A stretch of 64,000 nt of DNA from Pseudomonas sp. GM18. GTDB taxonomy: Bacteria > Pseudomonadota > Gammaproteobacteria > Pseudomonadales > Pseudomonadaceae. The position numbers and the translations under genes were made by a program. Positions 33,707 through 44,500 of the stretch are shown here, in pieces. Location of the stretch: contig NZ_AKJT01000001.1 of NCBI RefSeq assembly GCF_000282195.1, positions 95,229 through 159,228 of the forward strand, given 5' to 3'. The notes below the pieces were generated by a model that had not been told where the DNA came from, made no database searches, and worked only from the letters and a program-made list of their open reading frames with translations. How positions within the stretch are numbered: the first letter of the stretch is position 1; each line of letters begins with the position of its first letter.

Positions 33707-35197
33707 ATGCCCCTCCCTTATCTGCTTCCCGCCACCTCGGCTTTCATCCAGCGCGCACCGCGCATGCTCATTGGCGGTGACTGGGTCGAGGCCGCCGACG
33801 GCCAGACCATGGCCCTGCACAACCCGGCCACCGGCGAGGTGCTGTGCTCGGTGCCACGGGCCACGCCCGAGGATGTCGACCGCGCGGTACTTGCCGCCCG
33901 TCAGGCTTTCGACGATTCGTCCTGGACCCGCACTCGCCCTCGGGAGCGGCAAAACCTGCTGTGGAAACTCGCCGATCTGATGCAGCGCGACGCCGAACTG
34001 CTGGCGCAACTCGAATGCCTGAACAACGGTAAAAGTGCGGCCGTGGCCCAAGTGATGGACGTGCAGCTGTCCATCGATTTCCTGCGCTACATGGCCGGTT
34101 GGGCGACCAAGATCGAAGGCTCCAGCGTTGACGTGTCGCTGCCGCTGATGCCCAACGATCAGTTCCACAGTTTCATCCGTCGCGAAGCGGTGGGCGTGGT
34201 CGGCGCCATAGTCGCCTGGAACTTCCCTCTGCTGCTGGCCTGCTGGAAACTCGGCCCGGCCCTGGCCACCGGTTGCACCGTGGTGCTCAAACCCGCCGAC
34301 GAAACCCCGCTGACCGCACTGAAGCTCGCCGAACTGGTGCTCGAAGCCGGTTACCCCGAGGGCGTGTTCAACGTGGTCACTGGCACCGGTATCACAGCGG
34401 GTTCCGCCCTGACCCACAACCCGCTGGTCGACAAACTGACCTTCACCGGTTCCACCGCCGTGGGCAAGCAGATCGGCAAAATCGCCATGGATTCCATGAC
34501 CCGGGTCACCCTGGAGCTGGGCGGCAAGTCGCCGACCATCGTCATGGCCGATGCCGACCTGAAGACCGCCGCCGCGGGTGCCGCCAGTGCGATTTTCTTC
34601 AACCAGGGCCAGGTCTGCTGCGCCGGCTCGCGGCTGTATGTACAGCGCAAGCATTTCGACAATGTGGTCGCGGACATCAGCGACATTGCCAATGCCATGA
34701 AGCTGGGCAACGGCCTGGACCCGAGCGTCGAAATGGGCCCGTTGATCTCGGCGCGTCAACAGGAACGGGTTTACCGCTACATCGAAATGGGCCGGGAAAG
34801 CGGCGCGACCATCGCCTGTGGCGGCGAGCAATTCGGGCCGGGGTATTTCGTCAAACCGACGGTGATTGTCGATGTCGATCAGCGGCATTCATTGGTGCAG
34901 GAGGAAATCTTCGGTCCGGTGCTGGTGGCGATTCCGTTCGATGATGAAGCCGATGCCTTGCGCATGGCCAATGACAGCCCTTATGGCCTTGGGGCGAGCA
35001 TCTGGTCGAATGATCTGGCGGCGGTGCACCGGATGATTCCGCGAATCAAATCAGGCTCGGTGTGGGTCAACTGCCACAGCGCCCTGGACCCGGCGCTGCC
35101 GTTTGGCGGCTACAAGATGTCGGGGGTCGGGCGTGAGATGGGGTATGCGGCGATCGAGCATTACACCGAGTTGAAGTCGGTGTTGATCAAGCTCTGA
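33707..35197 (+). CDS. Aldehyde dehydrogenase, phenylacetaldehyde-dehydrogenase-like
   Basis: A 496-residue NAD-dependent aldehyde dehydrogenase. It has the cofactor-binding FTGSTAVGKQIG, the general base Glu in LELGGKSP and the catalytic Cys in FFNQGQVCCAGSRLYV, then EEIFGPVL and PFGGYKMSGVGREMG near the end. The ATG at 33707 follows AAGAGG; an in-frame start 14 codons upstream would overlap the promoter. The sigma-54 promoter and the position between the qhp structural and maturation operons make it the second step of amine oxidation, aldehyde to acid. It corresponds to peaE/feaB-type genes of phenylethylamine catabolism. Substrate by inference. Confidence 0.88.
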   Translation: MPLPYLLPATSAFIQRAPRMLIGGDWVEAADGQTMALHNPATGEVLCSVPRATPEDVDRAVLAARQAFDDSSWTRTRPRERQNLLWKLADLMQRDAELLAQLECLNNGKSAAVAQVMDVQLSIDFLRYMAGWATKIEGSSVDVSLPLMPNDQFHSFIRREAVGVVGAIVAWNFPLLLACWKLGPALATGCTVVLKPADETPLTALKLAELVLEAGYPEGVFNVVTGTGITAGSALTHNPLVDKLTFTGSTAVGKQIGKIAMDSMTRVTLELGGKSPTIVMADADLKTAAAGAASAIFFNQGQVCCAGSRLYVQRKHFDNVVADISDIANAMKLGNGLDPSVEMGPLISARQQERVYRYIEMGRESGATIACGGEQFGPGYFVKPTVIVDVDQRHSLVQEEIFGPVLVAIPFDDEADALRMANDSPYGLGASIWSNDLAAVHRMIPRIKSGSVWVNCHSALDPALPFGGYKMSGVGREMGYAAIEHYTELKSVLIKL

Positions 35198-35206
35198 AAC
35201 AGCTTT

Positions 35207-35290
35207 TGTAGGAGCTGGCGAAGCCTGCGATCTTTTGATCCTGAGTACGCTTGAGGCTGCCAAAAGATCGCAGCCTTCGGCAGCTCCTAC
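35207..35290. repeat. REPIN between convergent genes
   Basis: Inverted arms 'tgtaggagctggcgaagcctgcgatctttt' in part and complement (…aaaagatcgcagccttcggcagctccta) enclose about 24 bases. It overlaps the last codons of qhpG by 4 bases and may act as a transcription stop. A related half unit is at 60695-60713. Confidence 0.8.
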
Positions 35291-36582
35291 GGTTTGAACC
35301 CCTGAGCCAACAACCAACTGCGAACCATCCTCCCCTGCTCCATCGTCAGCCCGGCCAACACCCGCTCGGCCGGCTCGCTGCGCAACCGCCGCACCAACGG
35401 CGCCAGTTCAACCCCTTGCACATGCCAGATCCCCAGCGGCTGATCCGCCGTGATCACCACGTCGGCCTCATCCACAAAACCATCGCGCAACACCGGCGCT
35501 CGCTCAATCTTCAGCGAGGAAAAATCTGCCTCGGCATGGGCCACTTGCGCATCCGGCCATTGCCGCCGCGTCTGCCAGAACGGCTGCTCCGGCCAACGCT
35601 GCTCATCGGCATAAAAGTCCCGGCCAATACGCGCAAAACGCAAAAACAACTGCTCGACCCGCTGCTGATGAAAACGCTGTGCCAGCAATGCCCGCTCTGG
35701 CTTGCGCAACAGCGTGTTGATCACCGTCGGGGCCTGCAATGCCGAAGACAATGATTGAAAGATGCCGTTGCCCGACAGCGGATCCACTGCCATCGCCGCA
35801 TCGCCGACCCGAATCCAGTGATCGCCGCACACCTGCGACGACAGAATCGCCGTGCTGCTGCGCGCATGCAGCTGCAAATCGGTTTCCGGTCCGCTAGCAA
35901 AAAACGCCCGAGCCACCGCCGAACCCTGGCGCCGCTGACGGCAGTAATCGAGCAACAGCGCCTTGCCCGGCAGCTCGGCACTGGCCACGTCCACCGTCCA
36001 TTGCCAATAGCACTGACCGTCGGCCCGCCGCGCCATCCAGGCCCAACCGTCCTCAAGGCTTTCCACCGCACTGGCGGTGGTGCCCGGCGCACCTTGCCAG
36101 CGATTGAGCAAGCTGAGCGTCTCCGGCCCGCGCCAGCCTTTGCCGAGGGCCGGCGCCTGGCGTCCGCGGGCCTCCACCAGAAAATCCGCGACCAGCGCTT
36201 CGCGCCCTTCAATGTCGATGCGATGCCCCGAAGCCGACGACTGCACCGTCAGCACCCGGCCTTCGATCAGCTTGACACCGGCCAGCCGCAAATCCTCGCG
36301 CAAGCCTCGATCAAAGCTCGGCCGATCCAGTAGAAATTCAACGTTTTGCGCATGCTGCTGACCGTTCCAGGACACCTGCCGTTGGGACGGCACCGTCGCA
36401 TCCGCCAACGCTTGATGCAGCCCCGCACCGCGCAAGGCATCCAGCACCCGTACGGAAACCCCTTCCAGCGCCGCAAACCGCCGCCACTCACTGACCAGCG
36501 TCACGGCGTACCCGAGCCGTCGCAACCCCAGGGCCACCGCCGCCCCCGCTGGCCCAGCGCCAAGAATGACAATCGCAGTCAT
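35287..36582 (-). CDS. qhpG: QhpG-like FAD-dependent monooxygenase (CTQ biogenesis)
   Basis: A 431-residue flavoprotein. The N-terminal dinucleotide fold is VILGAGPAGAAVALGLRRLGYAVTLV, with the second FAD motif in RVGDAAMAVDPLSGNGIFQSL. It resembles tryptophan halogenase/p-hydroxybenzoate hydroxylase-type enzymes. In QHNDH assembly QhpG hydroxylates the tryptophan of QhpC on the way to cysteine tryptophylquinone. Its start overlaps the stop of the protease gene (ATGA-type overlap), so it is the last gene of the activator-qhpF-qhpE-qhpG operon. It acts in the cytoplasm on the leader-bearing precursor. Confidence 0.88.
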   Translation of the reverse strand: MTAIVILGAGPAGAAVALGLRRLGYAVTLVSEWRRFAALEGVSVRVLDALRGAGLHQALADATVPSQRQVSWNGQQHAQNVEFLLDRPSFDRGLREDLRLAGVKLIEGRVLTVQSSASGHRIDIEGREALVADFLVEARGRQAPALGKGWRGPETLSLLNRWQGAPGTTASAVESLEDGWAWMARRADGQCYWQWTVDVASAELPGKALLLDYCRQRRQGSAVARAFFASGPETDLQLHARSSTAILSSQVCGDHWIRVGDAAMAVDPLSGNGIFQSLSSALQAPTVINTLLRKPERALLAQRFHQQRVEQLFLRFARIGRDFYADEQRWPEQPFWQTRRQWPDAQVAHAEADFSSLKIERAPVLRDGFVDEADVVITADQPLGIWHVQGVELAPLVRRLRSEPAERVLAGLTMEQGRMVRSWLLAQGFKP

Positions 36583-37256
36583 GCGCCAACACGCCGTTCA
36601 GGACCACGATAACGGGCATTCTCCCGTAGCCAATCGCCCACCTGTTCGTTACTCGCCTCGGGGTTTGCAACGAGGAAGCTTGCGATGTGCCCGCTCAATG
36701 CCGCACAGCCGAGGCTCGCGCCGGATTGGCCCGGATAGGTGCCGTGAACACACGCGGCGAAGTCCGCTTGGGCGCTGTTGAGCCACGACCATTCCTGCTC
36801 GGCGCAACGCGCATCACCGGTGCCCCGCAGCACCTGCGGATAATTGGCCGGAAACACCCCTTCGCCCTGGGCCGGGCTGGATGCACAGAGCAACACGCCT
36901 CGCGCCACCGCTGCCGCACAGGCTTCACGCAACAGGCTGCGATCCTGCCGCAAACCGAGGCTCAGGTTGATCAACCGCACATCCTGCGCCACCAGCCAGT
37001 CAATCGCGGTGGCGATCTGCAAGGCGCTGGTGACTCCGCGCTGGTCGAACACCTGGGCCACGCAAAAAACTGCCGAAGGCGCCCGTCGGCCGATGGCCTC
37101 GATCACTGCGCTGCCGTGGCCAAGCGGGTCATCGCGTAACTCACTCTCCACCAGCCCATCCTCCAGCAGCGAGAACCGTCGACCGGCAACCACTTGCACC
37201 CGTTGCGCCGCCGAGTGACCGCTGTCCACCACGCCAATCCGCAACTCAGGCTTCAT
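36579..37256 (-). CDS. qhpE: QhpE-like subtilisin-family protease
   Basis: A 225-residue S8 peptidase, short for the family. Catalytic residues are visible: Asp11 in GVVDSGHS, His47 in DPLGHGSAV and Ser178 in GQSGASLGCAALSGH. There is no signal peptide, so it should work in the cytoplasm, cutting the 28-residue leader of QhpC. The start at 37256 overlaps the end of qhpF by 11 bases; a longer frame upstream only extends into that gene. It sits between qhpF and qhpG, the expected QHNDH maturation order. Confidence 0.88.
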   Translation of the reverse strand: MKPELRIGVVDSGHSAAQRVQVVAGRRFSLLEDGLVESELRDDPLGHGSAVIEAIGRRAPSAVFCVAQVFDQRGVTSALQIATAIDWLVAQDVRLINLSLGLRQDRSLLREACAAAVARGVLLCASSPAQGEGVFPANYPQVLRGTGDARCAEQEWSWLNSAQADFAACVHGTYPGQSGASLGCAALSGHIASFLVANPEASNEQVGDWLRENARYRGPERRVGA

Positions 37257-38967
37257 GCTGCACCGTTTTTGAGGTGAGCACGCCATCCAGCAATTCAAAG
37301 CGCAGATCGGCATCGGCCAGGGTCGAGGGACGATGGCTGATCAGAATCCGTGTACGCCCGGCGAACAGTCGGTCGATCGCCTCGATTACTTCGCGCTCGG
37401 TAGCTTCGTCCACCGCCGAGGTCGCTTCGTCCAGCACCAGAATCAACGGGTCCTGCAACAGCGCCCGGGCAATGGCGATACGTTGTTTCTGCCCACCGGA
37501 CAACTGCTGGCCACGTTCGCCCAAAGGGCTGTCGAGGCCTTCAGGCAAAGACTCGATCAGGCTGTCGAGTTGCGCCAGTCGCGCGACTTCGGCGATGGCC
37601 TGGCGGCTGGCATCCGGCACGGCGTAGGCCAGGTTGTCGGCGAGGCTACCGCGAAACAAGACGATGTCCTGGCTGACCACGGCAATCCGCCGACGCAACT
37701 GGAACAGGTCCAGCTCCCGCAGATCGACCTCACCCAGCAACACCCGACCGGACTGCGGATCGTGGTGCCGCTGCAACAGGTCGATCAGGGTCGATTTACC
37801 AACACCGGAGCCGCCGCTCAGGGCGACTTTCAAACCGTAAGGAATGCGCGCCTCGATACCACGCAAGGTCGTCGGGCGGCCGGGATGGCTGAAGTGCACG
37901 TCGTCGAAACGCAACTCGCCAGAGGTCGGCATCGGCTGCGGCGCAACCGGCGTGAGGACGGTCGGTTCTTCACCACGCAACTCCATGACCCGCCCGAGGC
38001 TGACGGTCATCCGTTGAATCGCGACGTAAAGCCCGAGCAGGCTCTGAACCGGGCCGACGGCCATGCCCAGATAGGTCGAAAACGCGATCAGCGCGCCCAG
38101 CTGCCAAGTCCCTTGCACCACCCAGTAACCGCCAATCAAAAACGCGCAGGCCCGCGACAGCGAGGTCAGAGTGCCGGGCACCGCTTGGGTGAAAAACTCG
38201 GTGACTTGCAGGCGCAACAACTGGCTCATATACCCTTGGCCCAACCCCTCCAGCCGCCGCGCTTCTCGCTGTTGCTGACCGGCGGACTGAATGAATTTCA
38301 TCACCGGCAAGGTCTCGACCATGAACGACGACATGTCCGCCGAACGCTCGCGCAACTGCCGCACATCGCGCTCGACCTTGCGCCGCATCCAGCGCAGCCA
38401 CAGTACGTCGAGCGGAATCAGCACCAGGGCCAGCAGCGAGAGTTTCCACGACAGGGTCACCAGCATCGCCACGGCGACCACCAGGCCAATCACGCTCGAC
38501 ACTGCAGAGAACAGCGAGTCCACGGCAAAGCGCTGAATCTCCGCAACATCGCCATCGAGGCGCGACATCAAATCGCCGATGCGCCGCTGGCCGTAAAAAC
38601 CCGGCGAGAGCCGCTGCAAATGCCGGTAAAGGTCATCGCGCAGGGCAAACAGAATCCGGCCGGACAGTCGCGTGTGCAGGTAACGATTGATGCCCGACAG
38701 CGCCGTGCCCAACAACCCGGCGACGATCATCAACCCGGCGATCAGCACCAGCATTGGAAAGTTGCGTGCCAGCAGGCCGTCGTCGATCAGCAGTTTGGTC
38801 AGCCAGGGCTGCACCAGTACCAGCGACGAGGCACAGACCGACAACCCGAGCAGCCCGGCAATCGCCAGCCGATGGGGCCGCACGAAGCTGTACAGCCAGC
38901 GCAACGCCGCTTGCAGGGCGGCGGGGTTCTGGCTGTCGATCAGCCGCACGATCAAGCGCTGCATCAC
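37246..38967 (-). CDS. qhpF: QhpF-like ABC exporter for the gamma subunit
   Basis: A 573-residue half-transporter. The membrane domain (about 25-315) has six hydrophobic helices. The ATPase domain has Walker [11 protein letters not shown], signature [16 protein letters not shown] and Walker [14 protein letters not shown]. QhpC has no signal peptide, so this protein is the candidate for moving the processed, cross-linked subunit to the periplasm. Its start overlaps the activator's stop by 4 bases and its end overlaps qhpE, which implies one tightly coupled transcript. Confidence 0.87.
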   Translation of the reverse strand: MMQRLIVRLIDSQNPAALQAALRWLYSFVRPHRLAIAGLLGLSVCASSLVLVQPWLTKLLIDDGLLARNFPMLVLIAGLMIVAGLLGTALSGINRYLHTRLSGRILFALRDDLYRHLQRLSPGFYGQRRIGDLMSRLDGDVAEIQRFAVDSLFSAVSSVIGLVVAVAMLVTLSWKLSLLALVLIPLDVLWLRWMRRKVERDVRQLRERSADMSSFMVETLPVMKFIQSAGQQQREARRLEGLGQGYMSQLLRLQVTEFFTQAVPGTLTSLSRACAFLIGGYWVVQGTWQLGALIAFSTYLGMAVGPVQSLLGLYVAIQRMTVSLGRVMELRGEEPTVLTPVAPQPMPTSGELRFDDVHFSHPGRPTTLRGIEARIPYGLKVALSGGSGVGKSTLIDLLQRHHDPQSGRVLLGEVDLRELDLFQLRRRIAVVSQDIVLFRGSLADNLAYAVPDASRQAIAEVARLAQLDSLIESLPEGLDSPLGERGQQLSGGQKQRIAIARALLQDPLILVLDEATSAVDEATEREVIEAIDRLFAGRTRILISHRPSTLADADLRFELLDGVLTSKTVQHEA

Positions 38968-40868
38968 GAGCGCAACTGTTTGAGCTTGCGGTACAGGGTC
39001 GCGCGGCTGATGCCCAACGCATCGGCGGCGGCCGAGACGTTGCCTTGGTGCGTCTCCAGGGACTGGCGAATCAGCTCCAGTTCATGTTCACGAATACTGC
39101 CGCTCTGGGATCGTTCGCCGGCAGTCAATTCGTCGAGCATGCTGTCGGGCAAATGGTCGAGGGTAAGCACGGTTTCTCCCGGCTCGCGCATGGCCAGCGC
39201 GGTGCGCAACACCATCTCCAGTTGGCGGATGTTGCCCGGCCAGTGATAGCCGCCGAGCAAGCGACTCAGATCATCATGCAGGACCACCGTCGGCGCATCG
39301 AGTCTGGCCAGTAAACGGCCAACCAGGCCGCTGAAGTCATCGCGCTCGCGCAGGGCCGGGAGCATCACGCTGATGCCGTTGACCCGGTAGAACAAGTCCT
39401 CGCGGAAGTGTTTGTCTTCCACCAGACGCTTGAGGTCGCGGTGGGTGGCGCAGATCAGTGCGACGTCGATGTCTTGCTCTTCGCCGGCGCCCAGCGGGGC
39501 GACTTTGCGGTCCTGCAGCACGCGTAAGAGCCGGGCTTGCAGGGCCAGCGGCATGTCGCCAATTTCGTCGAGAAACAAGGTGCCGCCGTGGGCCTGTTGC
39601 AAGCGCCCGATCATGCCGCCACGGCGCGAGCCGGTGAAGGCGCCTTCGCGGTAGCCGAACAGTTCCGACTCGATCAGGCCTTCAGGAATGGCCGCGCAGT
39701 TCACCGCAACGAAAGGTTTGTCGCACCGCGCTCCAGCCATGTGCAGCGCCCGGGCAACGACTTCTTTACCGGTACCGGTTTCGCCCAGCAGCAACACTGG
39801 CAGTTCATTGGCCAGGCCTTGGCGGGCCATGCGCAGGGCTCGGGCATAACGGCTGTTACTGCCGGCCAGGGATTCAAGATCGGGGTGGGGCTTGGCGGTT
39901 TTGGCTGGGGTGCGCGCCGTGCTGCTGACGTTGATCGACCGCTGCGGTGCGCGCAGGGTTTTGTAGAAAAATTCGCCTTTGGCGGTTTGCAAACTGCCGA
40001 CGCCACCCTGATGCAGACGCGACAACAATTGCAGGCCATCGACACCCAGAAACTCTTCGCAGCGTCGACCGACCAGCGCCGAACGCTCGGCATGCAGCAA
40101 CTGGCAGGCCTGGGCACTGACGGCGAGAATCTGCCCGCCGAGGCTCACCGCCAACAAGCCCTGCCAAGGGGATTCGAGGTATTGCCGACGGCTGTGGAAG
40201 GCCAGCACGATCTGGTCCGGATAACTGGCGTTGAACACGCGACTTTCGATCTGGCTGACGGCCATGGCCAGCAGCGCGGTGCTGTCATGAGCGCGGCCGA
40301 GCGGGCCTTCGCGGGTCAGGTCAAGCACGCCGAGGATGTCGCCCTGAGGGCAATAAATCGGCACCGAGGTGCAGGAAAAATCGGTCAGTCGATCGAGATA
40401 ATGTTCGCCGCAATCGATCATCGTCGGCCGAGCCTCCACCAGTGCGGTGCCCAGCGCATTGGTGCCGCGAGCGGCTTCGCTCCAGCAGGCGCCAAGGGTG
40501 ATGTCTTGCAGGCCGCTGCCCTTGAGACGGTCGGCACGACCTTCGACGGCGAGGATGGTGGCGTCGGAATTGGCGAGGATGATCAGCCCTTCCTTACCTT
40601 GGCGTTCGGCCAGGTAGTCGATGGCCGGCATCGCTGCATCGATCAACAACCGATTGCTCGCCAGCAGCACGTCGAGACTGGCGCTCGATTCCAGCGCCAG
40701 CTCATGCTTGGCATTGAAATGCACACCATGGCTGAGGCTGCGCCGCCACGACGCATCGATTTCCGCACGCAACACCCCATCGGGGACGGCGCCTTCGAGA
40801 TGCAGCTTTTCCCGTGCCAGCCTGGCTTCGCGGTGCAACGTGGGATGGGTTGTTTTTATTAGCGTCAT
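38964..40868 (-). CDS. Sigma-54-dependent activator, AcoR-like
   Basis: A 634-residue enhancer-binding protein. The GAF-like sensor region (about 65-230) ends [21 protein letters not shown], then comes a PAS-like segment (235-310), an AAA+ core with Walker A GETGTGKE (362-369) and a Fis-type [27 protein letters not shown] at the end. The sigma-54 contact loop reads GAFTGS (409-414) instead of GAFTGA. The ATG at 40868 follows GGAG. It leads the qhpF-E-G operon and very likely drives the sigma-54 promoter at 33643, and probably qhpA. This resembles the role of the pea/qhp regulator in amine catabolism; the inducer is presumably an amine. Confidence 0.88.
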   Translation of the reverse strand: MTLIKTTHPTLHREARLAREKLHLEGAVPDGVLRAEIDASWRRSLSHGVHFNAKHELALESSASLDVLLASNRLLIDAAMPAIDYLAERQGKEGLIILANSDATILAVEGRADRLKGSGLQDITLGACWSEAARGTNALGTALVEARPTMIDCGEHYLDRLTDFSCTSVPIYCPQGDILGVLDLTREGPLGRAHDSTALLAMAVSQIESRVFNASYPDQIVLAFHSRRQYLESPWQGLLAVSLGGQILAVSAQACQLLHAERSALVGRRCEEFLGVDGLQLLSRLHQGGVGSLQTAKGEFFYKTLRAPQRSINVSSTARTPAKTAKPHPDLESLAGSNSRYARALRMARQGLANELPVLLLGETGTGKEVVARALHMAGARCDKPFVAVNCAAIPEGLIESELFGYREGAFTGSRRGGMIGRLQQAHGGTLFLDEIGDMPLALQARLLRVLQDRKVAPLGAGEEQDIDVALICATHRDLKRLVEDKHFREDLFYRVNGISVMLPALRERDDFSGLVGRLLARLDAPTVVLHDDLSRLLGGYHWPGNIRQLEMVLRTALAMREPGETVLTLDHLPDSMLDELTAGERSQSGSIREHELELIRQSLETHQGNVSAAADALGISRATLYRKLKQLRS

Positions 40869-41028
40869 CAAGCGCTCCGGATCGGTCCGCCCCGCGCTTT
40901 TTGAAAATCAGCGCCCTGCCGCAATCTTTACGTTAACGTCAGGGCGATGGCAAGTGCCTTACGGCGCTTGTGTATCACGGCATAAAATCAACACATCTGA
41001 TAATGACTGAAACTCAAGAGTGTCGAGC

Positions 41029-41778
<750 letters not shown>

Positions 41779-42789
41779 TTAATCAATCAATTGAGCTTCT
41801 TTGAGCGCGCCGACGGCCGTCAGCCAGCGCGGGTCTTGACGGTATTCGGTGTTGGCGTACGCCTGCCCACGCATCCGCGCGATACGCGCCGAAGGTTTGA
41901 CCTTCAACCGCTGGGCGGCACTCAAAGCCAACTCGGCAGCCGCGCGGTCGTTGCACACCAGGCCCATGTCGCAACCGGCGGTCAATGCCGCTTCGATGCG
42001 ACTGGCGGCATCGCCAACCACGTGCGCACCGGCCATCGACAGGTCGTCACTGAAGATCACGCCATCGAACTGCAGCTCGCCGCGCAGGATGTCCTGCAAC
42101 CAGCGACGGGAGAAACCGGCAGGCTGGGAATCGACTTGTGGATAAATAACGTGGGCCGGCATGACGGCGGCCAATTGCTTGCTCAATCGCGCGAACGGCA
42201 CCAGGTCGTTGGCGCGAATCTCGTCGAGGCTGCGCTCGTCGTTGGGAATCGCAACGTGGGAATCGGCCTCGGCCCAGCCATGACCGGGGAAATGCTTGCC
42301 GGTGGCAGCCATCCCGGCGCTGTTCATACCGCGGATGAACGCCCCCGCGAGCAAGGCAGCGCGCTCGGGATCACCTTCGAACGAGCGGGTGCCAACCACC
42401 GCACTGCGCTGGTAATCCAGGTCCAGTACCGGGGCGAAGCTCAGGTCGAGACCGACTGCGAGCACTTCGGTCGCCATGATCCAGCCGCACTGCTCGGCCA
42501 GGTATTCGGCATTCGGGTTGTCGGCGATGGCGCGCATGGCGGGCAGTCGCACGAAGCCCTGACGCAGTCGCTGAACCCGACCGCCCTCCTGGTCCACCGC
42601 CAGCAGCAGATCAGGACGAATGGCGCGGATCGCGGCGCTCAACTCACGCACCTGACGCGGGTGTTCGATGTTGCGGGCAAAAATGATCAGGCCGCCCACT
42701 TCGGGCTGGCGCAACAATTGGCGATCTTCAGACGTCAGCCAGGTACCGGCGACGTCCACCATCAACGAGCCTTGCAGGCCAGCAGTCAT
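41779..42789 (-). CDS. nagZ: Beta-N-acetylhexosaminidase of peptidoglycan recycling
   Basis: A 336-residue GH3 enzyme that removes N-acetylglucosamine from anhydromuropeptides in the cytoplasm. The family block KHFPGHGWAEADSHVAIPND carries the catalytic His/Asp pair, and FSDDLSMAGA the nucleophile Asp. It begins LQGSLMVDVAGTWLTSEDRQLL. Its length is typical for NagZ, with no signal peptide. It lies upstream of the thioinosine phosphorylase gene and downstream of psrA on the same strand, with a 155-base gap to psrA that shows no gene. Confidence 0.95.
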   Translation of the reverse strand: MTAGLQGSLMVDVAGTWLTSEDRQLLRQPEVGGLIIFARNIEHPRQVRELSAAIRAIRPDLLLAVDQEGGRVQRLRQGFVRLPAMRAIADNPNAEYLAEQCGWIMATEVLAVGLDLSFAPVLDLDYQRSAVVGTRSFEGDPERAALLAGAFIRGMNSAGMAATGKHFPGHGWAEADSHVAIPNDERSLDEIRANDLVPFARLSKQLAAVMPAHVIYPQVDSQPAGFSRRWLQDILRGELQFDGVIFSDDLSMAGAHVVGDAASRIEAALTAGCDMGLVCNDRAAAELALSAAQRLKVKPSARIARMRGQAYANTEYRQDPRWLTAVGALKEAQLID

Positions 42790-42944
42790 GGAAATTCCTT
42801 GATTACGATAAACCCGGCTCGCACGAATTCGCCGCCATGGGCTGAGCCCGGCAGGTCGGCGATATCAATGAGGGGGTTCAAAACGAGAGTCGGCATGGGC
42901 GGCTAGCTTAGCGGATGTCAGCTGCCGCGCCCACCCGTGTGCGG

Positions 42945-43652
42945 TTAAACCTTGGCGGCCACCGGGGTCGATTTGCTGCGTGGACGCAACTGCGCGGTGG
43001 CCATGGCGGTGTCGGTGACGCCGGTTTCGGCACGCATGCCCGCGGCCAGGAATGGCACCATCAGACGCATCACCTGCTCGATGGAAGTGTTGACACCGAA
43101 ATCGGTCTCGGCAATCGCGCGCAAGGCCTTGATCCCCGACATGCTGAACGCCGCGGCACCGAGCATGAAGTGCACGCGCCAGAACAGTTCGATCGGAGGA
43201 ATGCGTGGCGCGGCTTCGTTGACCAGCATCATGTAGCGGCGGAAAACCTTGCCGTACATGTCTTCCAGATAACGACGCAAGTGGCCTTGGCTCTGACTGA
43301 AAGCCAGCCCCAGCAAACGCATGAAGATGGACAGGTCGTTTCCGCTGCGTGGCTGCACCACCAAGGCTTGCTCGACGAGGATCTCCAGCAGCTCTTCAAG
43401 GGTCGGTTTGTTCTCGGGTTTGGCCTGACGGCGCTCCAGCTCTTTATCGAGACTGAGGCAGAACGGCCCGAGAAAACGCGAGAAGACCGCTTGAATCAGC
43501 GCCTTCTTCGATCCGAAGTGATAGTTCACCGCCGCCAGATTGACACCAGCCTTGCTGGTGATCAGACGCAACGAGGTTTCAGCGAAACCTTTTTCCGCGA
43601 ACAATTGCTCGGCAGCATCGAGAATGCGTTCAACGGTTTCCGACTGGGCCAT
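42945..43652 (-). CDS. psrA: TetR-family regulator PsrA
   Basis: A 235-residue fatty-acid-responsive repressor/activator. The TetR HTH is in TVERILDAAEQLFAEKGFAETSLRLITSKAGVNLAAVNYHFGSKKAL, and the ligand-binding helical domain follows. It matches PsrA of P. aeruginosa in sequence blocks and neighbours (lexA divergent, nagZ downstream). PsrA controls rpoS, itself and beta-oxidation genes, and is released by long-chain fatty acids. The ATG at 43652 follows GGAGTAGCC. Two tandem PsrA boxes sit just before the gene. Confidence 0.93.
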   Translation of the reverse strand: MAQSETVERILDAAEQLFAEKGFAETSLRLITSKAGVNLAAVNYHFGSKKALIQAVFSRFLGPFCLSLDKELERRQAKPENKPTLEELLEILVEQALVVQPRSGNDLSIFMRLLGLAFSQSQGHLRRYLEDMYGKVFRRYMMLVNEAAPRIPPIELFWRVHFMLGAAAFSMSGIKALRAIAETDFGVNTSIEQVMRLMVPFLAAGMRAETGVTDTAMATAQLRPRSKSTPVAAKV

Positions 43653-43667
43653 GGCTACTCCGCCTGA

Positions 43668-43694
43668 CAAACACTTGTTTGAAACATACGTTTC
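43668..43694. promoter_or_regulatory. Tandem PsrA operators (autoregulation)
   Basis: CAAACACTTGTTTG (43668-43681) and GAAACATACGTTTC (43681-43694) share one base. Both fit the PsrA consensus (G/C)AAAC-N4-GTTT(G/C) and lie 16-42 bases before the psrA start. Confidence 0.82.
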
Positions 43695-43836
43695 AGCCCA
43701 GGCCTTGTCAAGTCTGGCGGTTCGTTTTGGGAATGGTCGGTCAGCTATTTAACCATACAACACTGGCGCTTCAATCGGCGAGCTGAATGACCGTCCAGCG
43801 GCCGGCAAAAAAAGGGGCATTGCCAAGACCGGTTCA

Positions 43837-43871
43837 CTGTATATAATCCCAGTCACTGTATAAAAAGACAG
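43837..43871 (+). promoter_or_regulatory. Two LexA (SOS) boxes
   Basis: CTGTATATAATCCCAG (43837-43852) and CTGTATAAAAAGACAG (43856-43871) match CTG-N10-CAG, 11-45 bases before lexA. Double boxes before lexA are typical of gamma-proteobacteria. Confidence 0.88.
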
Positions 43872-43881
43872 AGCGATCAAT

Positions 43882-44490
43882 ATGCTAAAGCTGACGCCAC
43901 GCCAAGCAGAGATTCTGGCCTTCATCAAACGCTGCCTCGAAGACAACGGCTACCCGCCGACCCGCGCGGAAATCGCTCAGGAACTGGGCTTCAAGTCGCC
44001 CAACGCGGCGGAAGAACACCTCAAGGCACTGGCCCGCAAGGGCGCGATCGAGATGACCCCAGGCGCCTCCCGTGGCATTCGCATCCCCGGCTTCGAAGCC
44101 AAGGCCGACGAGTCTACCTTGCCGATCATCGGCCGAGTGGCAGCGGGCGCTCCGATCCTCGCCCAGCAGCACATCGAAGAATCCTGCAACATCAACCCTT
44201 CGTTCTTCCACCCTCGCGCTGACTATCTGTTGCGGGTCCATGGCATGAGCATGAAGGACGTCGGCATTTTCGACGGAGATCTGCTGGCCGTCCATACCAC
44301 CCGTGAAGCCCGTAACGGTCAGATCGTGGTGGCGCGGATCGGCGACGAAGTGACCGTCAAGCGCTTCAAGCGCGACGGCAGCAAGGTCTGGCTGATTGCC
44401 GAAAACCCTGAATTCGCCCCTATCGAAGTCAACCTGAAAGATCAGGAACTGGTGATCGAAGGCTTGAGCGTCGGCGTGATTCGCCGCTAA
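43882..44490 (+). CDS. lexA: SOS repressor LexA
   Basis: A 202-residue repressor-protease. The N-terminal winged helix is [34 protein letters not shown], the self-cleavage Ala-Gly bond lies in [10 protein letters not shown], the catalytic Ser in [16 protein letters not shown] and the Lys in GDEVTVKRF. Two LexA boxes precede it. sulA follows 10 bases after its stop, forming the lexA-sulA operon known from Pseudomonas. Confidence 0.96.
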   Translation: MLKLTPRQAEILAFIKRCLEDNGYPPTRAEIAQELGFKSPNAAEEHLKALARKGAIEMTPGASRGIRIPGFEAKADESTLPIIGRVAAGAPILAQQHIEESCNINPSFFHPRADYLLRVHGMSMKDVGIFDGDLLAVHTTREARNGQIVVARIGDEVTVKRFKRDGSKVWLIAENPEFAPIEVNLKDQELVIEGLSVGVIRR

Positions 44491-44500
44491 AGGAGGCTTT

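Noticed and set aside
37333..39246. 637-codon plus-strand frame opposite qhpF
   Set aside because: Antisense to an ABC transporter with complete Walker motifs; low-complexity composition.
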